Origin: Laburnicola sp. R22_1 | Taxonomy: Eukaryota > Ascomycota > Dothideomycetes > Pleosporales > Didymosphaeriaceae | Length of the DNA: 64,000 nt | Reading direction: 5' to 3' | NCBI GenBank assembly: GCA_014281115.1 | Contig: JACONQ010000012.1 | Span: 496,001-560,000, forward strand | Part shown: positions 12,744 through 24,166 of the stretch, piece by piece | How positions within the stretch are numbered: the first letter of the stretch is position 1 | How the letters are laid out: every line of letters starts with the position of its first letter | Notes under the pieces: model-generated | Database searches by the model: none | What the model was told of the DNA's origin: nothing | What the model saw: the letters and a program-made list of their open reading frames with translations, nothing else | Position numbers and translations under genes: made by a program

Positions 12744-12777
12744 TCTGGAGTCTGGAGTCTGGAGTCTGGAGTCTGGA
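12744..12777 (+). repeat. Heptamer microsatellite TCTGGAG, almost five copies
   Basis: Four full TCTGGAG units plus a partial fifth, in G-rich non-coding DNA upstream of WHI3. Simple slippage repeat. Confidence 0.9.
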
Positions 12778-13881
12778 CGCCGGAGCCCAGGCCAGCGTGT
12801 CGCATGCCTTCCCAGGGTGCCCATACGAAGCTGGACATGCCGGTGTACCGTACATACAGGCTATAGCCCGACGATGATGGCCGCGGGAGGCAGTGCGCGG
12901 CGACGCGGAGGGGCGAGAGGTGAGGTGTGAGATGTGAGACAAGACGAGACACACGGTCGGCGCCGCGGGCGAGCGAGCGGGAAGGCCAGCACGGCTACAG
13001 CGCGCCCATTGCCCCAAGCGCTCCATCTGCACGCAGCGGGCCCTGATCCGCGTCGAAGCCTCCAGCGTGGTGCTATCAACGTGAGGGCATCCCCTCTGCC
13101 TCCGCGCTGCCCATCGCCCGATCGCCCGCGACACCACTGCTGCGCCCAACACTGCTCCTTCGGCTGCTGCACGCCCGCCGCTCTCGCACGGCCTGTTCCC
13201 TGTGTGCCGTCCGTCGCTGCTCTGCCCTACCGGCTGCCCGCCGCTCATTGGCCGGCTCCTCGCGCGCCCGTGAAGCGAGTCGCGCCCTCGAGTCCCAACG
13301 CCCCCTCGGCCTGCTCGCATCGCTCGCATCATTGGCCTCAGCACCGCTCCCACGCACTTTTCCCTCCACATCCTCAACAAAGCCGCTGCCTGCGCATTGC
13401 TCAACCGCGCCCTGCCTGCTAGCGCCCGCCAGCAACGCTCTGCGCCCGACCCAGCTCTGCACTGTGCCTGGCCTCCCGTCGCCCGCCGTCCTGCCCTGCC
13501 ACCCGACCGTCTCCTCGCACCGCACCGCTGCGCTCCGCAACCCCAACGCCCGCCCGGCGCATCCACCCACTGCGCCCTCCCCATCACGTCCATTTCGTTT
13601 CCGCAGCCTGCGCGCCAATCTCACCTCCGCGCGTGCGCCTGCCCTACCCGTCGTCGTTGGCGCCCGCCAAAAACCGGACTGCGTTTCGAAGCTGTTTTAC
13701 CCCCCAGAGTCGCCCTCTGCGCCCTCTGCGCCCGCTACCCACGTCTGCCCGATCCGGAACCCTCTGCATCTAGCCCTCCTCGCGCCACTGCATTTGCTCG
13801 CCTCGACACGCCTCGGCCGCCACGACCGCACCGCTTTGTCTCGCACACGGCCACGGCGGTAGCGTCCAGACAAAGGAAACC

Positions 13882-15624
13882 ATGGCCGGTGGGCCGAGCC
13901 CGAGCAGTACAAGTCCCTCCAACCTGTCCAACAGCCCGTACTTGCGCAGTTCGCTGAGCAGCTCCACGTCTTCCTCGCCGCCGAAACAGCTGTTCCCCAC
14001 CCAGAACACCATGTCCGCCGATGTCTTCTCCGCATCACATAGCTACAACATGCACGCGTCCGTAGGGAAAACCAGGGACCTCGACAAGAACGCCATGTCG
14101 CTGCTCTCATTCAGCGAGGCTGAGACCAGCCCTGAGCCCAAGGGCGCCCACGCCCTCTTCATCCGAAAACTGCCCAGCAACAGCGACAGGGACGCTGTGC
14201 GCAACATCTTGCTTTTCGCAAAGGATCTGATAGACTGCGAGCTGGTTTCTGCACCCAAATCGCCCGAGGACATGGGCTTCGTATCGGCCATTGCGCACTT
14301 TCGCACGCTGGAAAGCGCCAAAGAGGCGCGCGACCTACTGAACGGAAAACGCAACGCATCCAACGACGCAACCATGATCGTCGAGATGGTGCACGACACT
14401 CTTCCAGGCACCATTGGTTCGCGGCGCAATACCGTGGACAGCGCCGCAGCTATGCGACAGGGTTCCGTCTCCGGTGCCTCTGGGATCGCCGGATCCGCGT
14501 CGAATGCCCGACAATCCTCGCGATATAATGGGACCTTCCAGAGCATGGAGAGGATGTCCCCACCGAACGGCACTCCGGGCCTTGGCAACGGAGAATTTCC
14601 GGTCCAGAACCTCTTTTCGCCGACGTCACCAGTCAATACCGCCTTCCCGCCTCGCAATGTCGGAAAAAATGTCATCAACGATGAGGCCGACGACGACGAC
14701 GGCCTCCTCAAAGAGTCCATCGGTTATGGCACGGGCCCCGTTCAGAACGCCTTGCCGCGTAGGACCACCAACCCAAACAGCGGCATGCCTATTTCTAGGT
14801 TCGCGACTTTGTCTCTGAACACGAACGGTATGAGCCCGCCGCCCATGCCGAACTATGCATCGCCTCGTTCGGCGGCTACCATGCAGTCACCCGGAACGGC
14901 CATGTCCGCCATGTCGCCCCACTCCATCTCTTCTGCCATCGGTAACCTTGGACCGAACGCCAGCTACCAGCAATATCAGCAACATTACACTAGACCGACA
15001 TATCCTCCGGTCAACCCAGCAGATCAAAATCCACCCTGTAATACCTTGTATGTTGGCAATCTACCGGTCGACACCTCCGAGGATGAACTGAAGGCATTAT
15101 TTTCCAAACAACGAGGATACAAGCGCCTTTGCTTCCGGACTAAGCAGAACGGGCCCATGTGCTTTGTTGAGTTCGAGGACGTCTCTTTTGCCACCAAAGC
15201 GTTGAACGACCTTTATGGCCACCCACTGCATAACAGTGTCAAGGGCGGCATTCGCCTCAGCTTCTCCAAGAATCCTTTGGGCGTGCGCACTGGCCAAGCT
15301 ACCAATATGGGCCCCGCCTCTGCTATCACTCCAAGCACCCCGTTGTCTGGCTTCGGGGGCAGCGTCGCTGCCCCTCCTGGATTTTCAACTGCCACGGGCC
15401 CGCCGCCCGGACTCGCCGCCCCTCCCGGTCTGTCTACTACGAGCCATTCCAACGGTTCTTCTGGGTTCGCCATGTACTCGAATGGTGGATTCGGAATGGG
15501 TCACAACGACATGGCCAGTCCTCTCCGGTCCCAGCCCATGGCTGCTCCACTCACTGCCAGCGTCCCTGGCAACGGTTTCGGCGGCATGGGCGGAAACTAC
15601 TCTGCATATATGATGGGACGTTGA
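13882..15624 (+). CDS. WHI3: Cell-cycle RNA-binding protein Whi3 homologue
   Basis: Whi3 binds G1 cyclin and other mRNAs and forms RNA-protein condensates controlling cell-cycle start and cell polarity. This single exon encodes 580 residues. A first RRM-like fold begins at ALFIRKLPSN (about residue 88) and runs to about 170. A long Ser/Pro/Asn/Gly/Met-rich low-complexity region follows. The canonical RRM is at about residues 386-470, with RNP2 as NTLYVGNLP and RNP1 as GPMCFVEFED, ending in RLSFSKNPLGVR, the family signature shared with yeast Whi3. A Gly/Met-rich tail ends in MMGR. The start is the first ATG after the C-rich leader; MSADVF at residue 44 is an alternative. The stretch YQQYQQHY just before the RRM is the nearest thing to the Q-rich tract of Whi3. 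Confidence 0.93.
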   Translation: MAGGPSPSSTSPSNLSNSPYLRSSLSSSTSSSPPKQLFPTQNTMSADVFSASHSYNMHASVGKTRDLDKNAMSLLSFSEAETSPEPKGAHALFIRKLPSNSDRDAVRNILLFAKDLIDCELVSAPKSPEDMGFVSAIAHFRTLESAKEARDLLNGKRNASNDATMIVEMVHDTLPGTIGSRRNTVDSAAAMRQGSVSGASGIAGSASNARQSSRYNGTFQSMERMSPPNGTPGLGNGEFPVQNLFSPTSPVNTAFPPRNVGKNVINDEADDDDGLLKESIGYGTGPVQNALPRRTTNPNSGMPISRFATLSLNTNGMSPPPMPNYASPRSAATMQSPGTAMSAMSPHSISSAIGNLGPNASYQQYQQHYTRPTYPPVNPADQNPPCNTLYVGNLPVDTSEDELKALFSKQRGYKRLCFRTKQNGPMCFVEFEDVSFATKALNDLYGHPLHNSVKGGIRLSFSKNPLGVRTGQATNMGPASAITPSTPLSGFGGSVAAPPGFSTATGPPPGLAAPPGLSTTSHSNGSSGFAMYSNGGFGMGHNDMASPLRSQPMAAPLTASVPGNGFGGMGGNYSAYMMGR

Positions 15625-16732
15625 GACTTGATATTATCAAGTCGAGACGCCGCCATGATTGACGAAGGTGTTATGGGGAGCATCCGTTATCGCATGTGTC
15701 TGGGTTTCTGGGTTTTCTATTGCTGCGTTCTATCCAGTCACTTCTGTCATTGCAAGGTGTTGAATTGCTGGGTCTGGCTTCATTTCTCATTTAAGCAAGG
15801 GCATGGGTAACGGCGTGGAAATCCTTCATGGCCGAAGCGTCTGTCGGGTGCAGGCTACATTTCAGGCATACAGCGATGATTCCCCCTTGCGCGTTGAATT
15901 GATTATGGGCTTTGGTGGGAGCGGGCGTTAGGAGTGTTCTTGAATTTTTCATCCGTCGGTGCCTTTGGCCGCACAAGCATCGCTACTCCTGCTGGATTCT
16001 GGTCGGGTACTCGGAAAAGCAGGCTGCACTCAACGATCTGGACGAGGCTGAAATTTTGATTCATCACACCCCACTTATGGAACCGACGCCAGGTCTCGGC
16101 TGTACGTGCGACGGAGTTCATTATTTTTGGCTTTGCAAACAAACATGGTACGGCGCTATTACACATGGGAGCATGACGGGCCTACACTTGGGTTGAGTAG
16201 ACATTGCTCTGTGCTGAGGCTCTTTTCTCTTTGCATGGCGGCTATGTTGTTGGGATACCTGAGTTATACATGTCTTTGGCAGGGTTTCATTTCGCGTCGT
16301 ATGGGGCTTAGATTCGTCTCTTGCTCTCCAGGACGTTGGCAACGGGCGATATCCTGTCCTTACATCCTCTTTGGGCTTTTGCTCGCATTTATTTCCCATG
16401 TTTCATTTGTGCTTTGGTCCTTGGTTGAGGTTCCGTGGAGGTTCTAGCTTGCACCTTTTGGAGCGTGGTGGCGTCCAGTGAGTCTTTCAACACTGAATAA
16501 AAGTATGTCGTCGGTGTCACTGCTCAACCTGCCAACGCACCTATTATTCCTTGATCTAGTCGAATCATGAGGGCGGAAAATTATTACTCGTAAGGTTTTG
16601 TAGAGCAGACCATCAGTACGTCGCCTAAACGACGTCTCGTTTGAGTGACACACGCGACCCGAATGAAAACCCCACGATGTGACTGACGACGACGTGCAGC
16701 ACCGTCACCGTCCAAGCTAAGACGTGCAGATC
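15625..16732. other. WHI3 3' flank, no gene
   Basis: About 1.1 kb. The first several hundred bases are T-rich and would contain the WHI3 3' UTR. Open stretches on both strands show no domain. The right end abuts an AT-rich repeat at 16733. Confidence 0.55.
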
Positions 16733-17240
16733 GCTCGGCTCTCCTCACCCCCCCGAAACTCAACCAAAATTAACTTTAATAGCTAATTTAACAGCTTCCT
16801 ATATAGCTAACCCTACTAGTATAAAATACCTACTACGCACCTTTATTACTAATAGAAATAATAGCCCTATTGAATCCTATATATATATATTATTACTTAT
16901 AGCTACTCTAATATTAACTAGTTTATAAACTCTACTTTGCGCTACCTATAATACTAACACTAACTATAATAATAACTACTAATATTACTTTATAAAAATA
17001 CTTATAGCTACTACTATTACTAAATAAAGTAGTACTATACTTACTTTAATTATAGTATTAATAAGCTTAACACTATTATAAACCTTATTTTAAAAAAGTA
17101 ATAATAAAGGGATATATAGTAGATAGTATAATAAAAGGTAGTAATTTAGCACTTACTACTACTTTAAATCTAGTTATAAAAATAGCGCTTAGGAAACTAT
17201 AATAAGTAATTAAAGGTAATTAGTGTACCTTACAGCGTTA
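16733..17240 (+). repeat. AT-rich repeat island, copy 1 of repeat R
   Basis: An abrupt change to TA-rich sequence within the gene-rich part. Its left end GCTCGGCTCTCC and the following 65 bp match a second copy at 31231, while the flanks to the left differ, so 16733 looks like a true element end. The block AACAGCTTCCT at 16790-16800 is uninterrupted here but split by an insertion in the other copy. No coding capacity remains; the TA richness suggests RIP. The right limit is approximate. Confidence 0.7.
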
Positions 17241-17573
17241 CTATACATAACTGTTGCTAGGAGAGTAGAGCTTAGCCGCGACGAGCGGCACCGTAGAATC
17301 CTTGCCTGGGCACTTTATTATTCTGGAAGCAGGAACACCCGAGATCTCACTATGGTCTCGAAGCAGCAGACGAGTGGACGCTGATTGGGTGAAAGCATAG
17401 TCACGTGCACCCCCTGTTCGCGCCTTCCGAAATGGCTTAGCGCAGCCCGTGGACAATTTTCGAATCTACTGCCATCGAGCTCTAGCCATCTACTTTATCA
17501 CGCTCCCTTCGCGCGTCCGGCTCTCTTCTTCATGCTATATCGAGCAATGCGGTAGCACTTTCGTAATTGCAAA
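17241..17573. promoter_or_regulatory. Upstream region of the mS45 gene
   Basis: A return to balanced composition after the AT island; about 330 bp that must hold the promoter and 5' leader of the ribosomal-protein gene. No specific site is identified. Confidence 0.4.
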
Positions 17574-18969
17574 ATGCCTCCACGCCTGCGCTCCCCTCGC
17601 TTCCCACCAACCGTCTCCTCCTGTCCTTCGGCTCGTCCTCAGTCCATCGCACAGCCAGTCCGAGCAGCACGCGACTTTTCGCAATCATCATGTCGGCAGG
17701 TTACGCTTCGTCGGCGAAAGTTCTATGAATGGCTGAACGGCCCTGGTCGGGCATTGAAAGAGCCTTTGCCCGGCTCCACAAATTACTTGGGAGCTTACGA
17801 TAAATATGGCAACCTTATTCGAGGTGGCGGAGGGCGGGAATCAGGACCAAAGAGTGAAGATAAGGAGCAAGTTCCGATCAAAGAGGCAGATGGAGAAGAG
17901 AAGACTGGGGAAGAGAAAGCTGTCGAGGGCCAGGAGTCGTTGGACGAGCTGGACATGGCGGCTTTGCGGGCGGAGAATGAAGAAGGAAAGAAGAAGGAAG
18001 ACGATGAAAAGTTACCACCAGAGACGATGGAGGATCTGCGACCGTTTCCTCTAAACAGGTTCTTCCGAAGTCAGCCTGTGCTCAGCGAAGAGTTACGGGA
18101 GGCTATATACCAGTTCGTGGTGAAGGAAGAGAAGACAGTGCCTCTTGCAAGTATCACTTTTGGGGTCAGCAACGAACGCGTTGGAGCCGTTGTACGTTTG
18201 AAGCAGATGGAGAAGCAGTGGATTGCTCAGGTACGTGAACATTCTTCCTTCTCGCGTCAATCACTATATGATGAGCATCACAACATTCGATTAGTCTTTA
18301 AGACACCTACATGGTTACACCACTCTATGTATATCTGACTTTAGCTACACCTTCCTGCCTTCTACAAGAATATAGACGACCAGTAGCTGACAACCTCGCC
18401 AGGGAAAAACACTCGCAATGCCCTACTCTAAAGCCGTCCTTGGGATGCTTCCTACCACGTCGTACATCGACTCGTCTCTTCCCGGGAACTCTGGCAAACG
18501 CCCTATCGTCCACGAACCTATCAACGATCTGAAAGTTCACCCTGCAACCCGCCAACAGCTTTTCGTTCCTGTTGCTGAGTCACGGCACTTTACGCGCGCC
18601 GATGCCGGTAAAGCTTTTGACAACAACCTTCTCCCTGCCGACGATCGCATACCTCACCCCGAGCTCGTAAAAGTCGTGCGCGACGAAGTGGCCGGCTACT
18701 CCAACGAAGAGCGCAGGGCCCGCGCAGAGGAGCGTTACATGGAAGAAATGAAGAAAAAGAAGAAGGGCGAAGAAGCAAAGAAGAGGGAAGAATTGGAGAG
18801 CAGGCGAACGGTGCCGCAGCGGAGATGGGATTTCGTTTTCAGTGATGTTAGCGTCGATGCTGTAGGGAGGAATGGGAGGGATCCGAGAGGCGTCGGTTGG
18901 AGATATGGGCTACCTCACCAGGACAGGAAGAAAGGACAAGTCAAGATCCCTACGAAGGTGGAGGCATGA
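17574..18969 (+). CDS. MRPS35: Mitochondrial small-subunit ribosomal protein mS45 (yeast Mrps35 type)
   Basis: Expected in the mitochondrial 37S subunit. Exons 17574-18230 and 18403-18969 join across a 172-bp GT-AG intron, in phase, to 407 residues. The Arg/Ser/Pro-rich N-terminus (MPPRLRSPRFPPT, then a Ser/Arg-rich stretch) looks like a mitochondrial targeting peptide. The conserved core includes RRKFYEWLNGPGR, NYLGAYDKYGNL, RPFPLNRFFRSQPVLSEE, then SITFGVSNERVGAVVRLKQM leading into EKQW. This is the fungal eukaryotic-mitochondrial-regulator domain now assigned to mS45. A charged linker (about residues 90-155) and a Lys/Glu coiled-coil-like stretch near residue 330 are less conserved. The intron sits right after the EKQW block. 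Confidence 0.82.
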
Positions 18970-19270
18970 GGGCGTGGCTTTGTACGATATACTGTATCAC
19001 TGTGTATACAGATTTGTAGCATAGTGCAGCGGATACTTGTGGCATTGGATAGACGCTCGGACAGGAGCTTGTATCTATACCCTTTTCCCTATGCATCTTC
19101 TTCCGTCCTCTGTTAGTCACTCCTTCCGGTGGTGTCACCCTTGCACCTAAATTTGTCTCGGCGCATCGTAGTCGACTTCTCTCGAGGCAGATGTGATGTG
19201 GTACTATAGGATATCGACATGGATATTTCAAACTGCTTTCCCTGGTTCATATTGGCAATATCTCTTCTCG

Positions 19271-19842
19271 TCAGCGATATTGCACCTTCTGACCGCCTCT
19301 CTTCTCTAGCTTCGCCTGTCGCTTGCTCCCTGCCGCTCCCGGTTGAGGCACACCCGCGGCATCCTGGTAGCCACCCCTCATCCCAGTATAGGTGGTCCAT
19401 GCCAAATACGCACTGTAGAGTGGGATTATGCTCCAGAAGATCCACGCCCAATCTCCTAGCAGCGCGACCAACAGCAAGTTGCCATACGTCCAATACGTGA
19501 CGTCCCACATGTACTCTGTCAGCCCCTGTGCCTCGAGGTCCTCTCCGGCGCGCTTGTTGGAGCCATCGGGTGCGTGGACAGGCCGCGACTGCCGCTCGAA
19601 GACGAAATTGATGAAGAGCTGCGGCGAAGCGAGGACGAGGTAGAGGAGGAGGGATTTGCGCGTGAAGCTGGAGCGGAAGAGGAGGGCGCGGAAGAGCCAG
19701 AAGAAGAGATGCACGACGAGGGTTGCGCCGAGGGTTTGGTTTAGGCGGCGAGTGTTGGCTGCGGCGAGCGTCTTGACGGCTTTCTGGGTGGGGTTTAGCA
19801 ACGGAGAGCCTGCGTGACTGTGGATCTACTGACTTGAGCCAT
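19271..19842 (-). CDS. SND2: SRP-independent targeting protein Snd2 (TMEM208 family)
   Basis: An ER membrane component of the SND pathway, which inserts proteins whose transmembrane segment is not N-terminal. Exon 1 (19842-19834) encodes only Met-Ala-Gln; after a 50-bp intron exon 2 (19783-19271) completes 173 residues. Features typical of TMEM208/Snd2 are ARRLNQ-like N-terminal residues, two hydrophobic hairpins (about residues 18-60 and 100-135), the block LTEYMWDVTYWTYG, and the C-terminus KRGGQKVQYR. The three-residue first exon explains why the main exon appears to lack a start. It is divergent from CDC27, with about 500 bp between starts. Confidence 0.92.
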
Positions 19843-20344
19843 GGTGATGGATGACAGCTGGAGGTCAAGGCGCCGCTGTGTGGTGGTGGGACGTCAATTG
19901 GATTGGCCTAACCATCTCATTGTGGTTGGCTCCGGCGGCAAGCGAGGGCGGGTGGTCCCTGCCACCTCTGTGCCTTCGGCCACAACAACATGCACGCACG
20001 TTCAAGCTCTTCATCACCGCCGCCGTCGCCCTCCAACTGCGCAGATTCCCGCCGGAGCATCGACTGCCATTCCACGTGCAGGCCAACACGCGGCATGCCG
20101 TGCTAGAACGAGCTAGCACCTGTTGCGCGTCTGCGAGTTTGCCAATTAACTTTGTCGACCTCGCCGGAAGCGTCACCTAGCAACAGCACCCACCGCCACA
20201 ACAGCTTTCACCTCTTCCCCCGCCGCCCCCGCCGACCCGCCGACCTCATGAGGACACCGAGGCCGTAGTTTGTTTACGCCAGACCGCGCCTGTTTACCGC
20301 ACGCGCCCGAACGCGACCCCGAAACCACAACCACCACCTGCGCC
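19843..20344. promoter_or_regulatory. Divergent SND2/CDC27 promoter region
   Basis: About 500 bp between two oppositely transcribed start codons, GC- and CG-dinucleotide-rich, so it must supply promoters for both genes. No TATA-like element stands out. No other gene is seen. Confidence 0.6.
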
Positions 20345-22924
20345 ATGTCGCCGCCGGCGGGCGTCAACGCCCAGCTCAGGCACCTCGTGCACTACCACCT
20401 CGATAATGGCTTCCTGGACAATGCGCTCTTCTTCGCTAGCCGCCTCCACGCACAAGAGCCCCGCAACGGCGACGCTACCCATCTCTTAGCTCTCTGCAAC
20501 CTCCGCTTGGGTCGATACAAAGCCGCGTTCGACTATGCCAAACCAAAGGGTCACCAGCCGCAACACCTCGGGTGCGCGTACGTGTTTGCGCAAGCCTGCT
20601 TGGGACTGGAGCGCTTCGATGCTGGAGCTCAAGCTTTGGAGAAGTCGCGCGGACTGTGGGCAGGTCGCAACCACTGGAGTAAGCATACCATGGCTGGGCG
20701 CTTCGGAGACGACGGTACTAACATGAACTGTAGACAAGCACTCGGACACTTCGCGACGCCATGTGCCCGACGCGGCCGCCTGCTATTGCCTGCTGGGAAA
20801 GCTGTACAGCGCTCACGGCGACACAAAGAAAGCTATCGAGTACTACGTGGAGTCGTTGAAGCTGAATCCCTTCATGTGGGATGCGTTCACCGGACTATGC
20901 GACATCGGTGCCGTCGTGCGACCGCAGAATATCTTCAAAGTGACTCCGGACATGCTGGCGACCATATCCCACTCTGCGACCAACGCACATGGTCCCACCG
21001 CATCCGCCTCACACGATACTTTCGATGCGAAAAACCCATTCGTGTCGACCCCGGACGTGGACCCTTTTAACCCTTCAACACGGCCGGGTGGCGACGCCAA
21101 CGGGCTCAATTTGGGAGGTTCCAGTCTGATCTCCAAGCTCAACGGAAGCACAGCATCAGTTGCCGCTTATGTGGCACCCTCATCATTCCCCGAGGCCGAG
21201 ACGCCCACTTCCAACAGTCAAAATATCCACGACGAAGATGTCATGATGGGTGACGCCGGTGGGCCTGTTCTGAACGAGCATGCGCCGGGTGTTCCACACG
21301 CACCAAGCCGGAAAACTAGGATGCAGACCTTAACCGCTACCGAAGACCCACCAAAGATGCGCTCGATAACCACTCGCAGTAGACTAAAACCAGCATCTGA
21401 GGCTAATGAAAGGACAGAGATACCGCAGCCTCAGTGGCAGAACGGACACAAGCGGACGGTATCCGGACACTCTATGCACCCCGCCCCACACGCTACCGCC
21501 CCAGCAGCAGATGCATCTGCTGTTCCACCGCGAAGAAGTACGAGGCTACAAAGTGTCCAAAGTGGTGCACACAACATGCTCAGTGGGATCCGATCCTTAA
21601 GCAGCAGAAATGCTGCTCCTGCAACGGGCAGAGACCCTGAGACTAGGGACCGTAAGGACCTGCGAAAGGTCAAGGCAACCGGCACCAAGGGCAAAATCAG
21701 TTCTGTTGGCAATGTCGGCAGGGTTGTCAGCGGGAACCGAAAAGTAATGACAGTCGAAGTATCAGAAACTTCAAAGCCAGACTCAAGGCCACCCAGTGTT
21801 GCTCCGACAATGCCACCACCGAAAATGGCCGGATCCTCCGATCCGTCACGCGAGCAAGAGACCCTGAACTGGCTCCTGGATCTTCTCTTGAAGATCGGTT
21901 CTGGTTACAGGTACCTGAGCCGATTTGAGTGCAGCAAAGCATTGGAAGCATTCAATGCCATATCAACGCACCAGCGCGAGACTCCCTGGGTGCTGGCACA
22001 GATTGGCAAAGCCTACTATGAACGGTCCATGTACGCCGAAGCAGAGAAGGTGTTTCAACGTATTCGTGACAGGGCACCTTCTTATATCGAAGATATGGAT
22101 GTATTCTCAACGGTATTATGGCACTTGAAGAAAGAAACAGACCTAGCCTACCTCGCTCACACTCTGGTCGACCAGGACCGGCTGTCTCCACAGACCTGGT
22201 GTGCGCTTGGAAACGCCTTTTCTCTCCAACGTGAGCATGACCAGGCAATCAAGTGCTTCGCCCGCGCTACTCAGCTCGATCCAAAATTCGCGTACGCGTT
22301 TACACTGCAAGGACACGAGCACATCGCCAATGAAGAGTTTGACAAGGCCAGCTACGCGTATAGATGTGCGATTAGCGCCAATAATAGGCACTACAATGGA
22401 TGGTATGGGCTGGGGCAGGTTTATGAGAGACAGCACAAGTTCGACGTGGCCGAGAAGCATTATAGGGCAGCCTTCTCCATCAATCCGAACAATCACCTGC
22501 TGGCAATGAAAATTGGTTCGGTAAGTAACGCTACAATCCTTTTGCTGTAAACTTAACCTAACGTACGCAGGTTCTTGATCGGATGAAGAAAACCGAGGCT
22601 GCTCTCATGCAATACGAAATCGCCATCCGCCTCGATCCGCACGCGTTGCAAGCCCGTGTCAAGAAAGCCGGCGTTCTTCTCAAGATCGGCTCAGCGGAAG
22701 AGGCTCTACACGAATTCCTCATTGTAAAAGACGCCGCGCCCGAAGACGCCATGCTTCACTATTACATTGGTAGGGCGTACAAGAGACTGAAGAATAAGAC
22801 GGAAGCCATCCGATATTTCACGATTAGTTTGAATCTGGATCCCGTGGCGCAGCGGTATGTCAAGGACGCAATGGAGACTTGGGATGACGATGTTGGGGAG
22901 TGGAGTAGCGAGGACGAGAGGTGA
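20345..22924 (+). CDS. CDC27: Anaphase-promoting complex subunit 3 (Cdc27/BimA/Nuc2)
   Basis: A scaffold TPR subunit of the APC/C ubiquitin ligase, which binds coactivators and drives mitotic exit. Exons 20345-20678, 20734-22520 and 22571-22924 join in phase to 824 residues (introns 55 and 50 bp). N-terminal TPRs start at LRHLVHYHLDNGFLDNALFFA, with a further TPR at ACYCLLGKLYSAHGDTKKAIEYY. A Ser/Thr/Pro-rich disordered linker (about residues 190-490) follows, with DPFNPSTRPGG and several possible CDK sites. Then comes the C-terminal TPR superhelix, including the blocks WCALGNAFSLQREHDQAI, YNGWYGLGQVYERQHKF and LHYYIGRAYKRLKNKTEA. The tail is acidic. An upstream in-frame ATG at 20270 is less likely than 20345, which gives the family N-terminus. 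Confidence 0.95.
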
Positions 22925-24166
22925 TCAGCTATCGATCTTCACCGCTTGCCTTCAATTCGCACGCCTGTCGTGCTCTTCACCGGCGTTTTCGGGATCTGAC
23001 GCGAATGTGCGAAGTTGCATCCGGATCCGGGTCCATTCTTATCGACTTGCTGTTCTTTGATTCCGATCAACTGGCTGCCACCCGCTGACCACTTGATACA
23101 ATACCCAATACCCCCTTTTCGGCCCCGTTCGGTTCATTTCGTCATTATACCCTTCTTCTCTTCTTCGTTGGTCTTCCTCGGAGGACTCATTTTGCATTTT
23201 GGGAGCATGTGAGCGGGAGCAACGAGAGTCCTTTTTTTTTTCTTTGGATAACCGCATTTTTGCATGCATGGACTGGCGTTTTTTTCCCGTGGAAAAAGCT
23301 TCACATTTTTTTGATGGGGAAAGCTGGGGATTTTGGGATGGTCGTCGATTCTTGCATTAATCATTATGCGGGATGATTATGACTTTTATGAGTGCCCCTG
23401 GGGCTTTTTTGGCTTTGGGGATTCATTCAACTGCTGCGTGCGGGTATTAAGTGCATTTTTCGTTGGTGGCGTGTGTACTGAAGAGCGAAATGGGTAGGGG
23501 GATGGGAATGGGGATGGCTGGACCAGGAGGAGGAGGAGGTGGGATCCAGGCTGATCAGATCGGCGGGGGTGTACGATAGATAGATGGGTGGAGAATGAGA
23601 GTAAAAGTTAATTTTGATATCGATCGATGTGTGTGTGTTTTGGAGTGAGGTTGGGTTCCTTGGGTGATGGGGTGCGTGGAGGAGGAAGGAAGTGTGCTTC
23701 GTACTTGGTTGCTCCCAATTGCTCGTTAGATTGACGAACTGGATGGCGTCTTAGGTGGTTTTTTTTTTTTTTTTTTTTTGCGCGGACGGTGTGGTGAAGT
23801 CTGAGTCGAGGTGCACCATGCCGTATTAAGTTAAAATGTGCATGATCGTAGCTCCCGAGACCGGACGAAGCTTTCACAAAGCTTTTTGCAAAGCTTGTCT
23901 CGCTCACGAGGTACAAGTTGGACAGATGTGGACCTCGGGATAAGGCACTTCATATGTCTGATTCTTTTCACAAGCAACTTCATTTGATTTTTGAGTCAGG
24001 AAGGATAGCTGCGCCCGGGTTTTTATGAAAAGATCAATTAGTTTGGAGGAGCCTCGACTCTCACCATCAGGTAACGCGAAAAATCGGCTTTGATCCCCTC
24101 ATCCGAACCCAGGGACCTGCATCTACCCAGAAACATACCGGAGCGAAACCTTTCAGTAGGACTCTC
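22925..24166. other. Intergenic, CDC27 3' flank
   Basis: About 1.24 kb, T-rich on the plus strand, with many T-runs. It includes an uninterrupted T tract of about 21 bases near 23759-23779 and a GGA-repeat run near 23525. No gene is recognised on either strand. Confidence 0.6.

Larger units (their letters stand above)
9163..13881. other. Long non-coding interval with small repeats
   Basis: About 4.7 kb without a gene I can support. Open stretches (for example minus 11241-11750 and several at 12.0-13.6 kb) have random-looking composition or simply reflect G- or C-rich sequence. The interval holds a perfect hairpin at 9656, a duplicated block at 9821, a C-run near 10.39 kb and a heptamer array at 12744. 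From about 13.08 kb to the WHI3 start the plus strand becomes strongly C-rich and purine-poor, which suggests the promoter and long leader of WHI3. Confidence 0.5.

Noticed and set aside
12355..13593. Long open stretches on both strands upstream of WHI3
   Set aside because: GC-rich low-complexity sequence gives few stops in any frame; the peptides are Arg/Ala/Pro-rich on both strands with no family likeness.
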